A DNA stretch of 64,000 nucleotides from NCBI GenBank assembly GCA_017405265.1, contig JAFRAS010000002.1:18745-82744 (forward strand), read 5' to 3'. The notes under the pieces are model-generated. The model saw nothing but the letters and a program-made list of their open reading frames with translations, did no database searches and was not told where the DNA came from. Each line of letters starts with the position of its first letter. Position 1 is the first letter of the stretch. Below are positions 22,937-33,058 of the stretch, in pieces. Position numbers and translations under genes: made by a program. This DNA comes from Candidatus Saccharimonadota bacterium (GTDB lineage: Bacteria > Patescibacteriota > Saccharimonadia > Saccharimonadales > Saccharimonadaceae).

Positions 22937-25678
22937 ATGAAAGCGAAAGAATCCCGATTTAAGAGACTAAAATACCTTTTTATTGGCTTATTTTTGAGCC
23001 TTTCTTTTGTCTCCGCCCCTGTTAATACTTTCGCTGACGAACGCCCTGACGAAGATCTTGCCACCACCGAAACCGAGCAACAAACTGAGACCCAAAACGA
23101 AACCGAAACCCAAACCGGCTCCACTGAAAACGCCTGTTGGGACCAATCCGGCGCCATCGGCTGGCTCATCTGTCCGACCACCGGCGTCGTCTCGAACGCC
23201 GTCGACGGTATTTACGACATCATCGAAGACCTCCTCATTATCAAACCCGTCTCCTTCGATGAAAAAGCCCCCATCCGTCTCGTCTGGGAATACGTCCGCG
23301 GCATCACTAACGTCGTCTTTATTATCCTTATCTTGGTCGTCGTCTATTCCCAAATCACTGGCATCGGCCTCAGCAATTACAGCATCAAAAGAGTCCTCCC
23401 GAAAATCGTCGTCTGCGCCATTTTGATTAACCTCTCCTTCATCATCTGCGCCGCTCTCGTTGACGTCAGCAACATTATCGGCGCCAACCTCCGCGCCTTC
23501 TTCTCGCACGTCGAAGAACTTATTATCGAAAACGGCACTATTTCGAGTACCGTAAAAATCTCCTGGGCCGACCTCACTGGCGCCATTTTCCTCGGCGGCA
23601 CCCTCGGCGCCGTCTCTATTATCGCCTCGCCTGGCCTCCTCTGGATGCTCATCCCTGTCGTCCTCGGTGCCATCATTTCCATTGTCGCCGGTCTCATCAC
23701 CATCTCCCTCCGCCAAGCCGTCGTCTCCCTCCTCGTTATGGTCGCTCCCTTAGCTTTCGTCTGCTACCTCCTCCCGAACACCGAAAAATGGTTCGCTCTC
23801 TGGAAAAAGACCCTGTCCCAAATGCTTATTTTCTACCCCATCTTCGCCGCCCTCTTCGGCGCTTCTCAACTCGTCGGCTGGGTTATCATCGCCTCCGCCG
23901 AAAACGCCGTCGGTATTATCCTCGGTATGGCGGTCCAAGTCTTCCCACTTTTCTTCTCCGTCTCACTCATGAAAATGTCCGGCACTGTCCTCGGCACCGT
24001 CTCCGGCGCCCTCATGAAACTCGGCTCCGGCGCCAAAAACTCCGCCTCCCGCTTTGCCATCTCTCAGCGTGACTACGCCCGCGCCAAAAATCTCGCCGAA
24101 AACACGGGTCGTTTCAGTGTCTTCAACCCCTCTTCCTGGCGCGCTGGCATCGCCATGCATAACGCAAGCAAAGAAAGCGACCTAAAACTCTTACAAGAAG
24201 GCGCCGCCATCCGCACCCAAGACATGATTGTTGCCCGTCGTCAAGGCCGTCGTATCATCGGCTACCGCAACGACGGCTCCCCGATTTACTCCACTCGCCC
24301 CGTGAACGCTCGCCTTGTCGAGGCTAGCTACCAAAACCGCGTCTTAAAACTCGGTTCCGACGCTCGCGCCCTCGAATACGAAAACAACATGAACGACGTC
24401 GCCCACTATCTCGAAGAAAACGGTGCCTACTCTGGCAATATTATTAACCTCAGTAACACCCAATCAACAAACTACCAAGAACTCCGCACTCAGCAATCCG
24501 CGAAACTCCGTAACGACCGCGCCATGAACCGCTTCTATCTCGACTCTATCCGCCGCGCTTCCGAACGCGACGCCGTAAGTGGTGAAATTATTGACCGCGC
24601 AACTTACGACCGTCTTATTACTCGCGGTGCCGGCTCCGACGCCTACTCCGACGACGAAAAGACCCGTAACGACGCCACCACCTCCGTAATCGCCGACGCC
24701 TACGACGCCTTCGAAAACGACCGCAAAGTCACCACGGCAAAATACACGACCTACTTAAGAAAACAAGTCAGCAAAGAAGTTGATCGCGTTTACGACGAAA
24801 TGTTGAAAGTGAAAAACATCGACGGTATCGTCGCTGCTCAATCCGTCACCGCTGAACGTGGCGACTACGACAAAATCAGCAAAAAACTTTCCGAATATAT
24901 GGACCAGGATCACTATGTCAAACTCGGCTCCGACTTTGCGAACGTCCTCGCGACCAGCCTCTTGGGATTAAAAGACGCCGACCCCGAACTCGGCCGCCTC
25001 GGAAAACACATCAACGTCGAAACCTGGCGCTACACTAACGGCAACCGTGATTCCGACTTTGTCACCATGAAAGAATATTACACCGGTAAAGACAGTAACG
25101 GCGAAACCACGAAATTTAATATCACGAACCTCCTCCAGGGTACCGGTCTGAAGGGAATCGACCGCACTGCTTTCGACGGTCTGAAGCTTCACATGGACCA
25201 ATATTTCACCGCCGAAAACTTCGGTGGTAACGCCGCCGCCGCAAGAGACGCCCGTAACCAAGTCATGAACTCCATGATGCCCCAGATTATCTCCGCCGTC
25301 CCATCTTTTGCCTCCGGCTCCGAACAAATCATCTCCACTATGAAATTCATGACCGGTCTCACAACTCGCCCCGACGGCTCCTGGGGTCAAAAACTTGATA
25401 GTAACGGCAACCCCGTCGAAACTCCAGAAGAAGCCGCGAACAGTCTAAAATACACCGAAGACTACCTCCGTTTCCTTACTCCGAACGACCTCATCAACTT
25501 CAAGAGCGACGCCTTCGCCGCCGTCCGCGCTCGCCTTGTTGTCGCTTATGGCTCCGAAGCTGCCGCCCGCACCCAAATGCAAAATCTCTGCCGCAACAAC
25601 ATCGAAGTTCTCCGCGCTGGTGACCGCTCAGCTCTCACTCCAATGAAACAATCCGTCCGCACTTACCTCGGGTTGTAA
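22937..25678 (+). CDS. VirB6/TrbL-like T4SS inner-membrane protein
   Basis: 913 residues. A signal-like helix (about 12-32) and a Thr/Glu/Gln-rich segment precede about six TM helices between ~115 and ~350 (NVVFIILILVVVYSQITGIG; VCAILINLSFIICAALV; LLWMLIPVVLGAIISIVAG; VSLLVMVAPLAFVCYLLPN). These resemble the VirB6/TrbL channel subunit of CPR secretion systems. The remaining ~540 residues are soluble, Ala/Arg/Asp-rich and unrecognised, much longer than classical VirB6 (~300). No ribosome-binding site precedes ATG 22937. Its last 16 bp overlap the convergent PrgI gene. Confidence 0.8.
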   Translation: MKAKESRFKRLKYLFIGLFLSLSFVSAPVNTFADERPDEDLATTETEQQTETQNETETQTGSTENACWDQSGAIGWLICPTTGVVSNAVDGIYDIIEDLLIIKPVSFDEKAPIRLVWEYVRGITNVVFIILILVVVYSQITGIGLSNYSIKRVLPKIVVCAILINLSFIICAALVDVSNIIGANLRAFFSHVEELIIENGTISSTVKISWADLTGAIFLGGTLGAVSIIASPGLLWMLIPVVLGAIISIVAGLITISLRQAVVSLLVMVAPLAFVCYLLPNTEKWFALWKKTLSQMLIFYPIFAALFGASQLVGWVIIASAENAVGIILGMAVQVFPLFFSVSLMKMSGTVLGTVSGALMKLGSGAKNSASRFAISQRDYARAKNLAENTGRFSVFNPSSWRAGIAMHNASKESDLKLLQEGAAIRTQDMIVARRQGRRIIGYRNDGSPIYSTRPVNARLVEASYQNRVLKLGSDARALEYENNMNDVAHYLEENGAYSGNIINLSNTQSTNYQELRTQQSAKLRNDRAMNRFYLDSIRRASERDAVSGEIIDRATYDRLITRGAGSDAYSDDEKTRNDATTSVIADAYDAFENDRKVTTAKYTTYLRKQVSKEVDRVYDEMLKVKNIDGIVAAQSVTAERGDYDKISKKLSEYMDQDHYVKLGSDFANVLATSLLGLKDADPELGRLGKHINVETWRYTNGNRDSDFVTMKEYYTGKDSNGETTKFNITNLLQGTGLKGIDRTAFDGLKLHMDQYFTAENFGGNAAAARDARNQVMNSMMPQIISAVPSFASGSEQIISTMKFMTGLTTRPDGSWGQKLDSNGNPVETPEEAANSLKYTEDYLRFLTPNDLINFKSDAFAAVRARLVVAYGSEAAARTQMQNLCRNNIEVLRAGDRSALTPMKQSVRTYLGL

Positions 25679-26379
25679 GGCCCAGGCATCGGCACCGCAT
25701 TATTATTCCAACTCTGTTGCCCTGCCCCGTAATTTATTCCACCATACACCCCGGCTTGCGGCCCCATATTCTGTTCCTGGCTATTTGCTTGAATCGCCGC
25801 TCTCATCTGCTCGACAATTTCGCTCCGATTTTTCACCGCACTGGCATTAATCGCCGCCTCAATCCTCTGTGAGTTATTACTTTCATACATATCACTCGCA
25901 CTCGCCGCCTCCGCCACAAAATCCTCTTGCATCGCCGAATTAGCAAACGCATTAATTGAATGTCCCTCCGTATCCACCACATTAGCGAGGAATGACAACC
26001 TATGGCTTGCCTCCTCACCCGAAATATCTCTCGTCCTCGGTGCCTCGACAATTTTCGGCGCCAAAATCTCCACCGTCGAATCTCTCTGTCCCGGATTAAA
26101 ATAATGTTTTCTCGGTTTAAAATAAAACGACACCATCGCCGCAAGATACGTTTCCATCGGCTGATCTCGCTTAATTGGTAATCCCATGATCAGGAAAAAT
26201 CCCGCCACTGGAATCGGCAGAATACCTAAAATTATCCCAATTTCCCCCGTCTGAAATAATCCTATCGACATCGCAATGCAAGCAATTCCAATAAAAATAT
26301 ACACAAATTGCCGAAACGACAAACCAAAAACCAACTTATCATCCGCCTCAACATCTTGTGGAACTTTATATTGTGCCAT
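25663..26379 (-). CDS. PrgI-family protein
   Basis: 238 residues. N-terminal YKVPQDVEADDKLVFGLSFRQFVYIFIG followed by two TM helices and LPIKRDQPMETYLAAMVSFYFKPRKHYF, the PrgI pattern (a VirB3-like partner of VirB4 in Gram-positive and CPR secretion systems). The C-terminal ~110 residues are Ala/Asn/Gln-rich and low-complexity. TATAGT lies 6 bp before the ATG. It diverges from the VirB4-type genes across a 55-bp gap. Confidence 0.88.
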   Translation of the reverse strand: MAQYKVPQDVEADDKLVFGLSFRQFVYIFIGIACIAMSIGLFQTGEIGIILGILPIPVAGFFLIMGLPIKRDQPMETYLAAMVSFYFKPRKHYFNPGQRDSTVEILAPKIVEAPRTRDISGEEASHRLSFLANVVDTEGHSINAFANSAMQEDFVAEAASASDMYESNNSQRIEAAINASAVKNRSEIVEQMRAAIQANSQEQNMGPQAGVYGGINYGAGQQSWNNNAVPMPGPYNPR

Positions 26380-26434
26380 AATAAAACTATATCACTTTTT
26401 TTCAAAATCGTGTATAATATTTTACATAACAATT

Positions 26435-27427
26435 ATGCAACCGCAAAATAATTTTCAGTCTAATCCGAATTTTACCGCCGGCTCCACTCCGACGCCCGGT
26501 TTTCAACCCCAATTTCAACAGTCTTACCAACAAAATCCTATGAATACCGAGCCCGTCCAATCTTTCCCGACTACTCCGGGAACCTTCCAACAACTCCCCA
26601 CTATGAATTACACTCAGCCGAACGCCCTCCCTCCGACCCCGGTCCCGGGACAAGTTAATCCAGCCGGAGCCTACGGTCAACCCCAACCCCAGCCAACTCA
26701 ACCGAATCAACAAATCAACTCCGCTAACCAACACGCCACCCCCGACCATCCTCTCGCGACCCAAACCATGCTCCAAATCTCCGAGCTCCGCGACAACCTC
26801 GTCATCATGAAAGACGGCTCTTTCCGCGCCGTCGTTGCCTGCCAGTCCATCAACTTCGATCTTATGAGCAACGCCGAACGCGAGGGAATTGAATATTCTT
26901 ATCAAAACTTCCTAAACTCCCTCACTTTCACTACTCAAATCTTGATTCGCAACCAACGCGTCGATATTGGCCCCTACATCGAATATCTTTCCGAACTGCG
27001 CCGCAACTCCGATAATATGCTCCTCGGCGTTCTTATGGACGATTACATCAACTTTATCGACATTCTTTCCCAAGAAGCCAACATTATGGACACTTCTTTC
27101 TTCGTCGTCGTCCCTTATTATTCCTCCCCCGACCTTGAAAAAGCCGTCCAAGATACCAAGAATTTCATTAAAACCTTCTCCCGCGCCAAAAATCCCCCCG
27201 TCACCAAAATCGACCGCAATACCTACGAAACCGCCATCACCGAAATCAATAACCGCGTCGATACCGTCGTCGCTGGTCTGAACCAAATCGGCGTCCGTTC
27301 CGTCCGTTTGAACACCAGAAAACTCGGCGAACTCTTCTATAACTTCAATAACCCTGACACTGCCATCCGCGAACCTCTGGTTGATTTCTCCCGTCTCGCC
27401 TCAATTTACGTTAAAAAAGGAGTTTAA
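26435..27427 (+). CDS. TraC/VirB4 N-terminal-like protein
   Basis: 330 residues. A Pro/Gln/Asn-rich disordered N-terminal ~100 residues precede a domain starting ISELRDNLVIMKDGSFRAVV, followed by EREGIEYSYQNFLNSLTF, TQILIRNQRVDIGPYIEYL and SFFVVVPYY. This is the N-terminal domain found in TraC/VirB4 ATPases, here as a separate protein without Walker motifs. ATG 26435 is 16 bp after TATAAT (26413-26418). Its stop codon abuts the ATG of the VirB4 ATPase gene. Confidence 0.82.
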   Translation: MQPQNNFQSNPNFTAGSTPTPGFQPQFQQSYQQNPMNTEPVQSFPTTPGTFQQLPTMNYTQPNALPPTPVPGQVNPAGAYGQPQPQPTQPNQQINSANQHATPDHPLATQTMLQISELRDNLVIMKDGSFRAVVACQSINFDLMSNAEREGIEYSYQNFLNSLTFTTQILIRNQRVDIGPYIEYLSELRRNSDNMLLGVLMDDYINFIDILSQEANIMDTSFFVVVPYYSSPDLEKAVQDTKNFIKTFSRAKNPPVTKIDRNTYETAITEINNRVDTVVAGLNQIGVRSVRLNTRKLGELFYNFNNPDTAIREPLVDFSRLASIYVKKGV

Positions 27428-29275
27428 ATGGTCCGTCGTCGCGAATCCAAACAAAAAAACCTGACCGCCGCTGAGATTGCCGCCAATAACCAAGCCATGG
27501 AGGACATGGAAACCCAGCGCGCCTTCGAACAGGGAATTAACACGATGCGGGACTTAATCTCCCCCTCGAGTATTGAAATCGAATCCGACCACTTCCGCCT
27601 CGGCAACAAATACGGCCGCACTCTCTACGTTTATGGTTACCCTCGCGAACTCTACACCGGCTGGCTCTCTCCGATTATCAACATCGACGAAGTCTGCGAT
27701 ATTTCCATGTTTATCTACCCCGTCGAGTCCCAAGTCATCATGAAAAACCTTCGAAAAAAGGTCACCCAACTCGAAGCCTCTATCCAAGTCGGCGCTGAAA
27801 AAGGTAAAGTCCGTGACCCCGAGCTTGAAGCCGCTATTTCTGACGCCGAGGAACTCCGCGATAAGCTCCAAGTCGGCTCCGAACGCTTCTTCCGCTTCGG
27901 CCTCTACATTACTCTCTGGGCCAACTCTCTCGACGAACTCGGTTTCGTCCAGCAAAAAATCGAGACTATTTTGGGTCAACTCATGGTCTTCTCGAAAGTC
28001 GCCACTTCCCAACAAGAACAGGGAATGAACTGCACTATGCCCCAATGCACCGACGAACTCCAAATCCGCCGCAACATGGACACCGGCGCCATTTCCACCT
28101 CTTTCCCCTTCACCTCCGCCGACCTTACTCAAGAAAAAGGAATCTTATACGGCATCAATATGCATAATAACGGTCTTGTTATTTTCGACCGTTTCACTCT
28201 CGAAAACGCCAACATGATCGTCTTTGCAAAATCCGGTGCAGGTAAATCCTTCGCCGTGAAACTTGAAGCTCTCCGATCTATGATGCTCGGCACCGAAGTT
28301 ATTATTATCGACCCCGAAAACGAATATTCGAAATTAAGCGACGCCGTCGGCGGCTCCTATATTCGCCTTTCTTTGAACTCCGACGTCCGCATTAACCCCT
28401 TCGATCTCCCGAAAGTCGTCGACGCTGAAGACGCCAACGACGCTCTCCGCGCCAACCTCGTTACTCTCCACGGCCTCTTCCGTCTCATGCTCGGCGGCAA
28501 CCAAGTCTCCGCTAATGGCCAAATTGCCCCCGTCCTCTCCCCAAACGAAGAAGCCGACATGGACCAGGCCCTAATTGACACTTACGCTCGCGCCGGCATC
28601 ACTTCGGACCCATTGACCCATCAATCCACTCCCCCGACCATCTTCAACTTCTACGACACTCTTGCTCACATGGAAGGCTCCGGTCCCGAACTCGCCAACC
28701 GTCTCCGAAAATACACTACCGGTACCTTCGCCGGCATCTTCTCGCAACAATCCAACATTGATATCAATAATCAATTTGTTGTCTTTAATATTCGCGACCT
28801 CGAAGACGAACTTCGCCCAGTTGCGATTTATATCGTCCTTTCCCACATCTGGAATATCGTCCGCGCGAAACAAAAACGTCGCCTACTTATTGTCGATGAG
28901 GCCTGGCAGCTCATGCAACACGAAGATTCCGCGAACTTCCTCTTCTCCCTCGCAAAACGCGCCAGGAAATATTACCTCGGTCTCACCACTATCACCCAAG
29001 ATGTCGAAGATTTTATGTCCACAAAAATGGGCCGCGCTATTGTGAGTAACTCCTCCATGCAACTCCTCTTAAAACAATCTCCTTCCGCCGTCGATGTCCT
29101 TTCCGAAGTTTTCCGTCTAACTGACGAGGAACGAAAACGCTTGAGTAATTTCCCAGTGGGTCAAGGTCTTCTCTTTGCCGGCCCGAACCACGTCCACATC
29201 CAAATTATCGCGAGTAAAACCGAAGAGTCCCTCATCACCACCAACCCGAACGACAAAAACAAGCGCCAATCCTAA
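27428..29275 (+). CDS. virB4: VirB4-family T4SS ATPase
   Basis: 615 residues. Powers pilus assembly or substrate transfer at the inner membrane. Walker A FAKSGAGKSFAVKLE near residue 270, IIDPENEYSKL, Walker B RRLLIVDEAWQLMQ near 490, and the VirB4/TraC signature TITQDVEDF(M) followed by SNSSMQLLLKQ. Length is typical for the CPR form. AAAAAGGAG precedes the ATG, inside the 3' end of the upstream gene. Its stop overlaps the convergent recF stop by 4 bp. Confidence 0.95.
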   Translation: MVRRRESKQKNLTAAEIAANNQAMEDMETQRAFEQGINTMRDLISPSSIEIESDHFRLGNKYGRTLYVYGYPRELYTGWLSPIINIDEVCDISMFIYPVESQVIMKNLRKKVTQLEASIQVGAEKGKVRDPELEAAISDAEELRDKLQVGSERFFRFGLYITLWANSLDELGFVQQKIETILGQLMVFSKVATSQQEQGMNCTMPQCTDELQIRRNMDTGAISTSFPFTSADLTQEKGILYGINMHNNGLVIFDRFTLENANMIVFAKSGAGKSFAVKLEALRSMMLGTEVIIIDPENEYSKLSDAVGGSYIRLSLNSDVRINPFDLPKVVDAEDANDALRANLVTLHGLFRLMLGGNQVSANGQIAPVLSPNEEADMDQALIDTYARAGITSDPLTHQSTPPTIFNFYDTLAHMEGSGPELANRLRKYTTGTFAGIFSQQSNIDINNQFVVFNIRDLEDELRPVAIYIVLSHIWNIVRAKQKRRLLIVDEAWQLMQHEDSANFLFSLAKRARKYYLGLTTITQDVEDFMSTKMGRAIVSNSSMQLLLKQSPSAVDVLSEVFRLTDEERKRLSNFPVGQGLLFAGPNHVHIQIIASKTEESLITTNPNDKNKRQS

Positions 29276-30267
29276 ATCTCTGGCTTACTCGTACTCGTAA
29301 TAATAATCTGATTATCCGAAAAATTAGAAATGAGAGCTCTTTGTCTTTTCTCGTCGAGCTCCGAAAACACATCATCGAGTAAAATGAGCGCTTTTTTATT
29401 CATTTCTTCCTCAATCTCGTCTGCCTCAATAAACTTGAGCGCCAAGATAATCGACCGCACCTCCCCTCTCGACGCCGATCCTTCCGCCTCTCTTCCATTA
29501 AATTGAAATATAAAATCATCTTTTTGCACCCCAAAACTCGTGTGTTTCAAAATCTTATCCCTCAAAAAATCATTTTCCAAAATCTTCAAATATTCATCTT
29601 TACTTTTTATATCCGTTTTATAAAAAATCGACACTGTGTCCGAATTTTCCGCAATCGACCGATAGCTTTCTGTAATTTTTTCGTTTATTTTTTCAATTTC
29701 TTTTTTTCTCGTCTCAAAAATCTCCCATCCATATTCCGCCAGCATCACATTCCAGGGAAACACCTCAAAAATCTCCACATTCTCCCGCTTCAAAAGTTCA
29801 TTTCTTTGCTTCAGTGCTTTTTTATATTTCGACACCGCTCGCGCATATTTTTCGTCTCTCTGCGAAATTAGCGCATCAAAATAATCTCTCCGCCTCCCCG
29901 GGCTCGCCGAAATTAAGTTGAGGTCACTCGGCAAAAATAAAATCACCGGATACCGATTTTTTCTCGGCAACCTTTTCCACTTTTTTCCATCAATCAAAAA
30001 ATTTTTATTCACCCCATCAAAACTAACTCTCACCTCCTCCCCATTCATTAGTTTTATCAAAATCACATAAAATTCCGCATCTCTCTTCAAAATCTCCCTA
30101 TCCACCGCCCGAAATGACTTGCCTTGAAGTGCAATATATATCGCCTCGAGTACCGACGTCTTCCCCCAGCCATTCTCACCCAAAATCAGCGTCGTAAGTC
30201 CGTCCGCCTCGAGTTCATATTCGTCATGCGAACGAAAATTTTTTAAGTTGATTTTTTTAATAATCAT
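29272..30267 (-). CDS. recF: DNA repair protein RecF
   Basis: 331 residues, an SMC-like ATPase that helps load RecA at gaps. Walker A LILGENGWGKTSVLEAIY at ~28-45, the RecF segment RRDYFDALI near residue 125, ABC signature SRGEVRSI near 270, and Walker B ALILLDDVFSELDEKR near 300. Shorter than E. coli RecF (357). Its ATG overlaps the dnaN stop by 4 bp, so dnaN-recF are coupled, the classical order downstream of dnaA. Confidence 0.93.
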   Translation of the reverse strand: MIIKKINLKNFRSHDEYELEADGLTTLILGENGWGKTSVLEAIYIALQGKSFRAVDREILKRDAEFYVILIKLMNGEEVRVSFDGVNKNFLIDGKKWKRLPRKNRYPVILFLPSDLNLISASPGRRRDYFDALISQRDEKYARAVSKYKKALKQRNELLKRENVEIFEVFPWNVMLAEYGWEIFETRKKEIEKINEKITESYRSIAENSDTVSIFYKTDIKSKDEYLKILENDFLRDKILKHTSFGVQKDDFIFQFNGREAEGSASRGEVRSIILALKFIEADEIEEEMNKKALILLDDVFSELDEKRQRALISNFSDNQIIITSTSKPEI

Positions 30268-31370
30268 ACATTAAGCGGCATAATAATATGTGTATAATCG
30301 CTACTTTTTGCGTTTTTCACTACCATCGGCGCTAAATTCGGCGACAACCCAATTATCACACTTTCTTCTTCAATACAATTCAACGCATCGAGCAAATATT
30401 TTGCATTCAACGTGATTTTCTCGTCTTTTTCTACCTTAGTTTCAATTTCCGACGCATTCTCCCCCATTTCATTCGCCACCGCGAGCACCCGAAGTTTCCC
30501 ATTTTTCGCGTCCGTCTCCACCTTAATCGTCCCCCCGACCGTCTTCGAAAACAGCGCCGCCAATTTCACCGTCCTAACCAACTCTTCTTTTTTTACTTCA
30601 ATATTTTCTTCACTATTCTTCGGAATTAACTGCCGATAATCTGGATAACTCCCATCAATCAACTTCGACGTAATTTCCACTTCCCCCACTCGAATCTGCA
30701 CCATTAATTCATTAAATAATATTTCCACCTCTTCCGTATCCTCCTGAATCGCCCGCATCGCCTCATTAAGTGGCATCGTCGGCACAATCGCCTTCACTTC
30801 ACTTTTTACTTTTTCCACAATTTTTCTATCCGCCAATCTATACCCGTCCGTCGCCGCCACAAATAAACTGTCGTTAAATGTATTATAAAACACCCCCGTA
30901 AGCGCCGGTCTCGAAGTGTCGTTCGATGTCGCAACGAGTACCTCCGAAAGCCCCGCCCGAAACTCATCCACCCCCATCACAAACGCCACACTTTTCTTTT
31001 CATCCACCTCCGGCATTTCCGGAAAATCGTCCGCCTCCACCCCATTCACCGTCGCCTTATAATTGCCAGATTTTAGTGTAATCTTTTTATCTTTATCTTC
31101 AATCTCTACTTTCGCATTCTTCGGCAAATTCGACACAAATTCCGCCATCAGCCTCGCCGGCGCCGTAATCACCCCGTCCACGCTTTCAATTACCGGTAAA
31201 TAATCTACTACCGCCATGTCTAAGTTCGTTGTCGTAAGTGTCGCCTTTCCCGCATCCACCCGAATCAACACATTATTCAAAATCGGCAAAGTTGTTTTTC
31301 CGCCCGCCACGATTCTGCTCACATTATTTAATGCTTTTGCAAGTTTTTCTTGTTCAACCACTATCTTCAT
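30264..31370 (-). CDS. dnaN: DNA polymerase III beta subunit (sliding clamp)
   Basis: 368 residues, three-domain ring clamp. Seen: MKIVVEQEKLAKALNNVSRIV, TLPILNNVLIRV, GNYKATVNGVEADDFPEMP, RPALTGVFYN, ATDGYRLADRK, and the C-terminal YTHIIMPLNV, which ends the clamp in the usual P-hydrophobic way. AAGGAGG precedes the ATG. Cotranscribed with recF and lies downstream of dnaA beyond a 305-bp DnaA-box-containing gap. Confidence 0.97.
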   Translation of the reverse strand: MKIVVEQEKLAKALNNVSRIVAGGKTTLPILNNVLIRVDAGKATLTTTNLDMAVVDYLPVIESVDGVITAPARLMAEFVSNLPKNAKVEIEDKDKKITLKSGNYKATVNGVEADDFPEMPEVDEKKSVAFVMGVDEFRAGLSEVLVATSNDTSRPALTGVFYNTFNDSLFVAATDGYRLADRKIVEKVKSEVKAIVPTMPLNEAMRAIQEDTEEVEILFNELMVQIRVGEVEITSKLIDGSYPDYRQLIPKNSEENIEVKKEELVRTVKLAALFSKTVGGTIKVETDAKNGKLRVLAVANEMGENASEIETKVEKDEKITLNAKYLLDALNCIEEESVIIGLSPNLAPMVVKNAKSSDYTHIIMPLNV

Positions 31371-31675
31371 AAAATCCTCCTTAATTAATATATTTAATAT
31401 TTATAGTAATAGGCCCTGTGTAAAACTTGGAAAACTCACAAATAACAGATAAAAATCGCTCAAAAATCCCGTGGAAATCCCCGTGTAAATTATGTGTACA
31501 TTCCGTGGAAATCTCCACCTTTTCCACCACACCCGCCCCGCTTTCGACTTTTCCACAACCATTTCCCACAACTTCCTCACCAACTTCTCCTCTTACTTTC
31601 CCACAAACTTTTCCACCAAAATCATTTTTTTCGCCAAAAATTGCCTGTATAAAATTTTTATTCTCGCGCACTTTA
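31371..31675. other. Intergenic region dnaA-dnaN with DnaA boxes (candidate origin part)
   Basis: 305 bp without a gene. Contains perfect DnaA-box matches TTTTCCACA (31549-31557) and TGTGTAAAA (31417-31425, minus-strand TTTTACACA), near matches TTTCCCACA (31562-31570 and 31597-31605), and an AT-rich tract (31381-31410). The dnaN leader with AAGGAGG is at the right-hand edge for dnaN, on the minus strand. DnaA binding is likely; unwinding here is inference. Confidence 0.6.
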
Positions 31676-33058
31676 CTAATTACCATAAATCTTTTCCTTT
31701 ATTTCTTCAATCTGGTCGCGCAACTTAAAATTCAATTTTATATCCGTATCAATTCTTTTTAACCCATTCATCACCGTCGTGTGGTCTTTTACGCCAACTT
31801 CCGGCGCAATTTTTGTCGTACTCATCTGCAATTCTTTCGACAAAATATACATCGCCACTTGTCGCGCAGTTTTAATATTACTTACTCGGCTCTTCCCGCA
31901 CATTTCTTTCACGCTAAGATCGTAATATTTCGCCACTTTCTCGACCACCTGCTTCGCGCTTACACTTTTACTTTTTCCGCCGCCAATCGCGCTACTATAT
32001 CCCGCATTAATTAATTGTAGCGGCGTGACACCTTTAAGATCCGCCACCGCGAGCACTCTTGAATATTCCGACTCGAGGTCCCGAATATTCGTCTTTACAT
32101 TTTCCGCAATATATTCAATCGCCTCAAATTCAATATTCGCCCCCTCCCATTCCGCTTTCGCCTTCAAAATTGCGCACCTGTCCTCAAAATTCGGCATCTG
32201 AATATCGAAAGTCCCCGCCGACGACAACCTCGACGCCAGCCTCTCATCCACCGTCCGAATCTGGTTTGGCAACCTATCGCTCGTGATAATAATCTGCTTA
32301 TTAAGTTGATATAAATCATTAAAAATGTGAAAAAATTCTTCCTGACTCTTCTCTTTCCCGACAATAAATTGAATATCATCAATAATCAGAAGGTCGAGTT
32401 TCCGAAATCTCTGCGAAAACTCCGCCCCCTTCTTATTTTGAATCGAATTTACAAAACTCGAATAAAAATGGTCGATCGGGGTGTAGAGCACCTTCATCTT
32501 CGGGTTCCGCCTTAAAAGTTCATTCCCGATCGCCTCGACAAGATGTGTCTTTCCGAGCCCCGGCCCACCATAAAGGAAAAATGGATTATATCTTTTCCCC
32601 GGATTCTCAATCACCGCTTTTGCCACACTCACCGCGAGGTCATTATTCGACCCCACCACAAAATTTTCCATCGTGTACCGGCTATTTAATCCACTCGGAT
32701 TTTCCTTATTATCAAATCGCTCTTTTGCTACCTCGCTAATCTTTTTTACTACTCCCCGCGCATTCTCCTCTATATTTTCGCCCGTAATTTCTCGCGCTTT
32801 TTGTCTCACCTTCGTCGACCCCGCCGACACCACATAAGTAATATTCTTAACTTCAATTTTATTTTTCTTCAGCGCCTCGCGAATCAACCCATCATATTTC
32901 TTTTCAAATTGTTTTTGCACAAAAATATTTTTCGTATTAATCACCACCTCGCCCCCATTCGCCGTAATTAGTTCCGAATCCGCAAAATAGGTCGAAAAAG
33001 TCGGCGCCGAGACCTTAGTCTTAATTTCCTCCAATACATTTTTCCATAAATTATACAT
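31676..33058 (-). CDS. dnaA: Chromosomal replication initiator DnaA
   Basis: 460 residues. Domain I begins LWKNVLEEIKTKVSAPTF; AAA+ domain III carries Walker A FLYGGPGLGKTHLVEA, Walker B LLIIDDIQFIVGKEKSQEEFF and sensor motifs (ITSDRLPNQI, ERLASRL); domain IV has VGVKDHTTVMNGLKRI, the DnaA-box recognition helix in which the usual G-R before DHTTV is V-K. Start 33058 is preceded by TTGAGGTAG; TATAAT (33085-33080) gives a leader of ~15 nt. Flanked on both sides by DnaA boxes. Confidence 0.97.
   Translation of the reverse strand: MYNLWKNVLEEIKTKVSAPTFSTYFADSELITANGGEVVINTKNIFVQKQFEKKYDGLIREALKKNKIEVKNITYVVSAGSTKVRQKAREITGENIEENARGVVKKISEVAKERFDNKENPSGLNSRYTMENFVVGSNNDLAVSVAKAVIENPGKRYNPFFLYGGPGLGKTHLVEAIGNELLRRNPKMKVLYTPIDHFYSSFVNSIQNKKGAEFSQRFRKLDLLIIDDIQFIVGKEKSQEEFFHIFNDLYQLNKQIIITSDRLPNQIRTVDERLASRLSSAGTFDIQMPNFEDRCAILKAKAEWEGANIEFEAIEYIAENVKTNIRDLESEYSRVLAVADLKGVTPLQLINAGYSSAIGGGKSKSVSAKQVVEKVAKYYDLSVKEMCGKSRVSNIKTARQVAMYILSKELQMSTTKIAPEVGVKDHTTVMNGLKRIDTDIKLNFKLRDQIEEIKEKIYGN

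Noticed and set aside
27428..29275. Conjugative plasmid or integrative element around the T4SS genes
   Set aside because: No relaxase, coupling protein or attachment repeats were seen, and the cluster runs directly into recF-dnaN-dnaA with native codon use.
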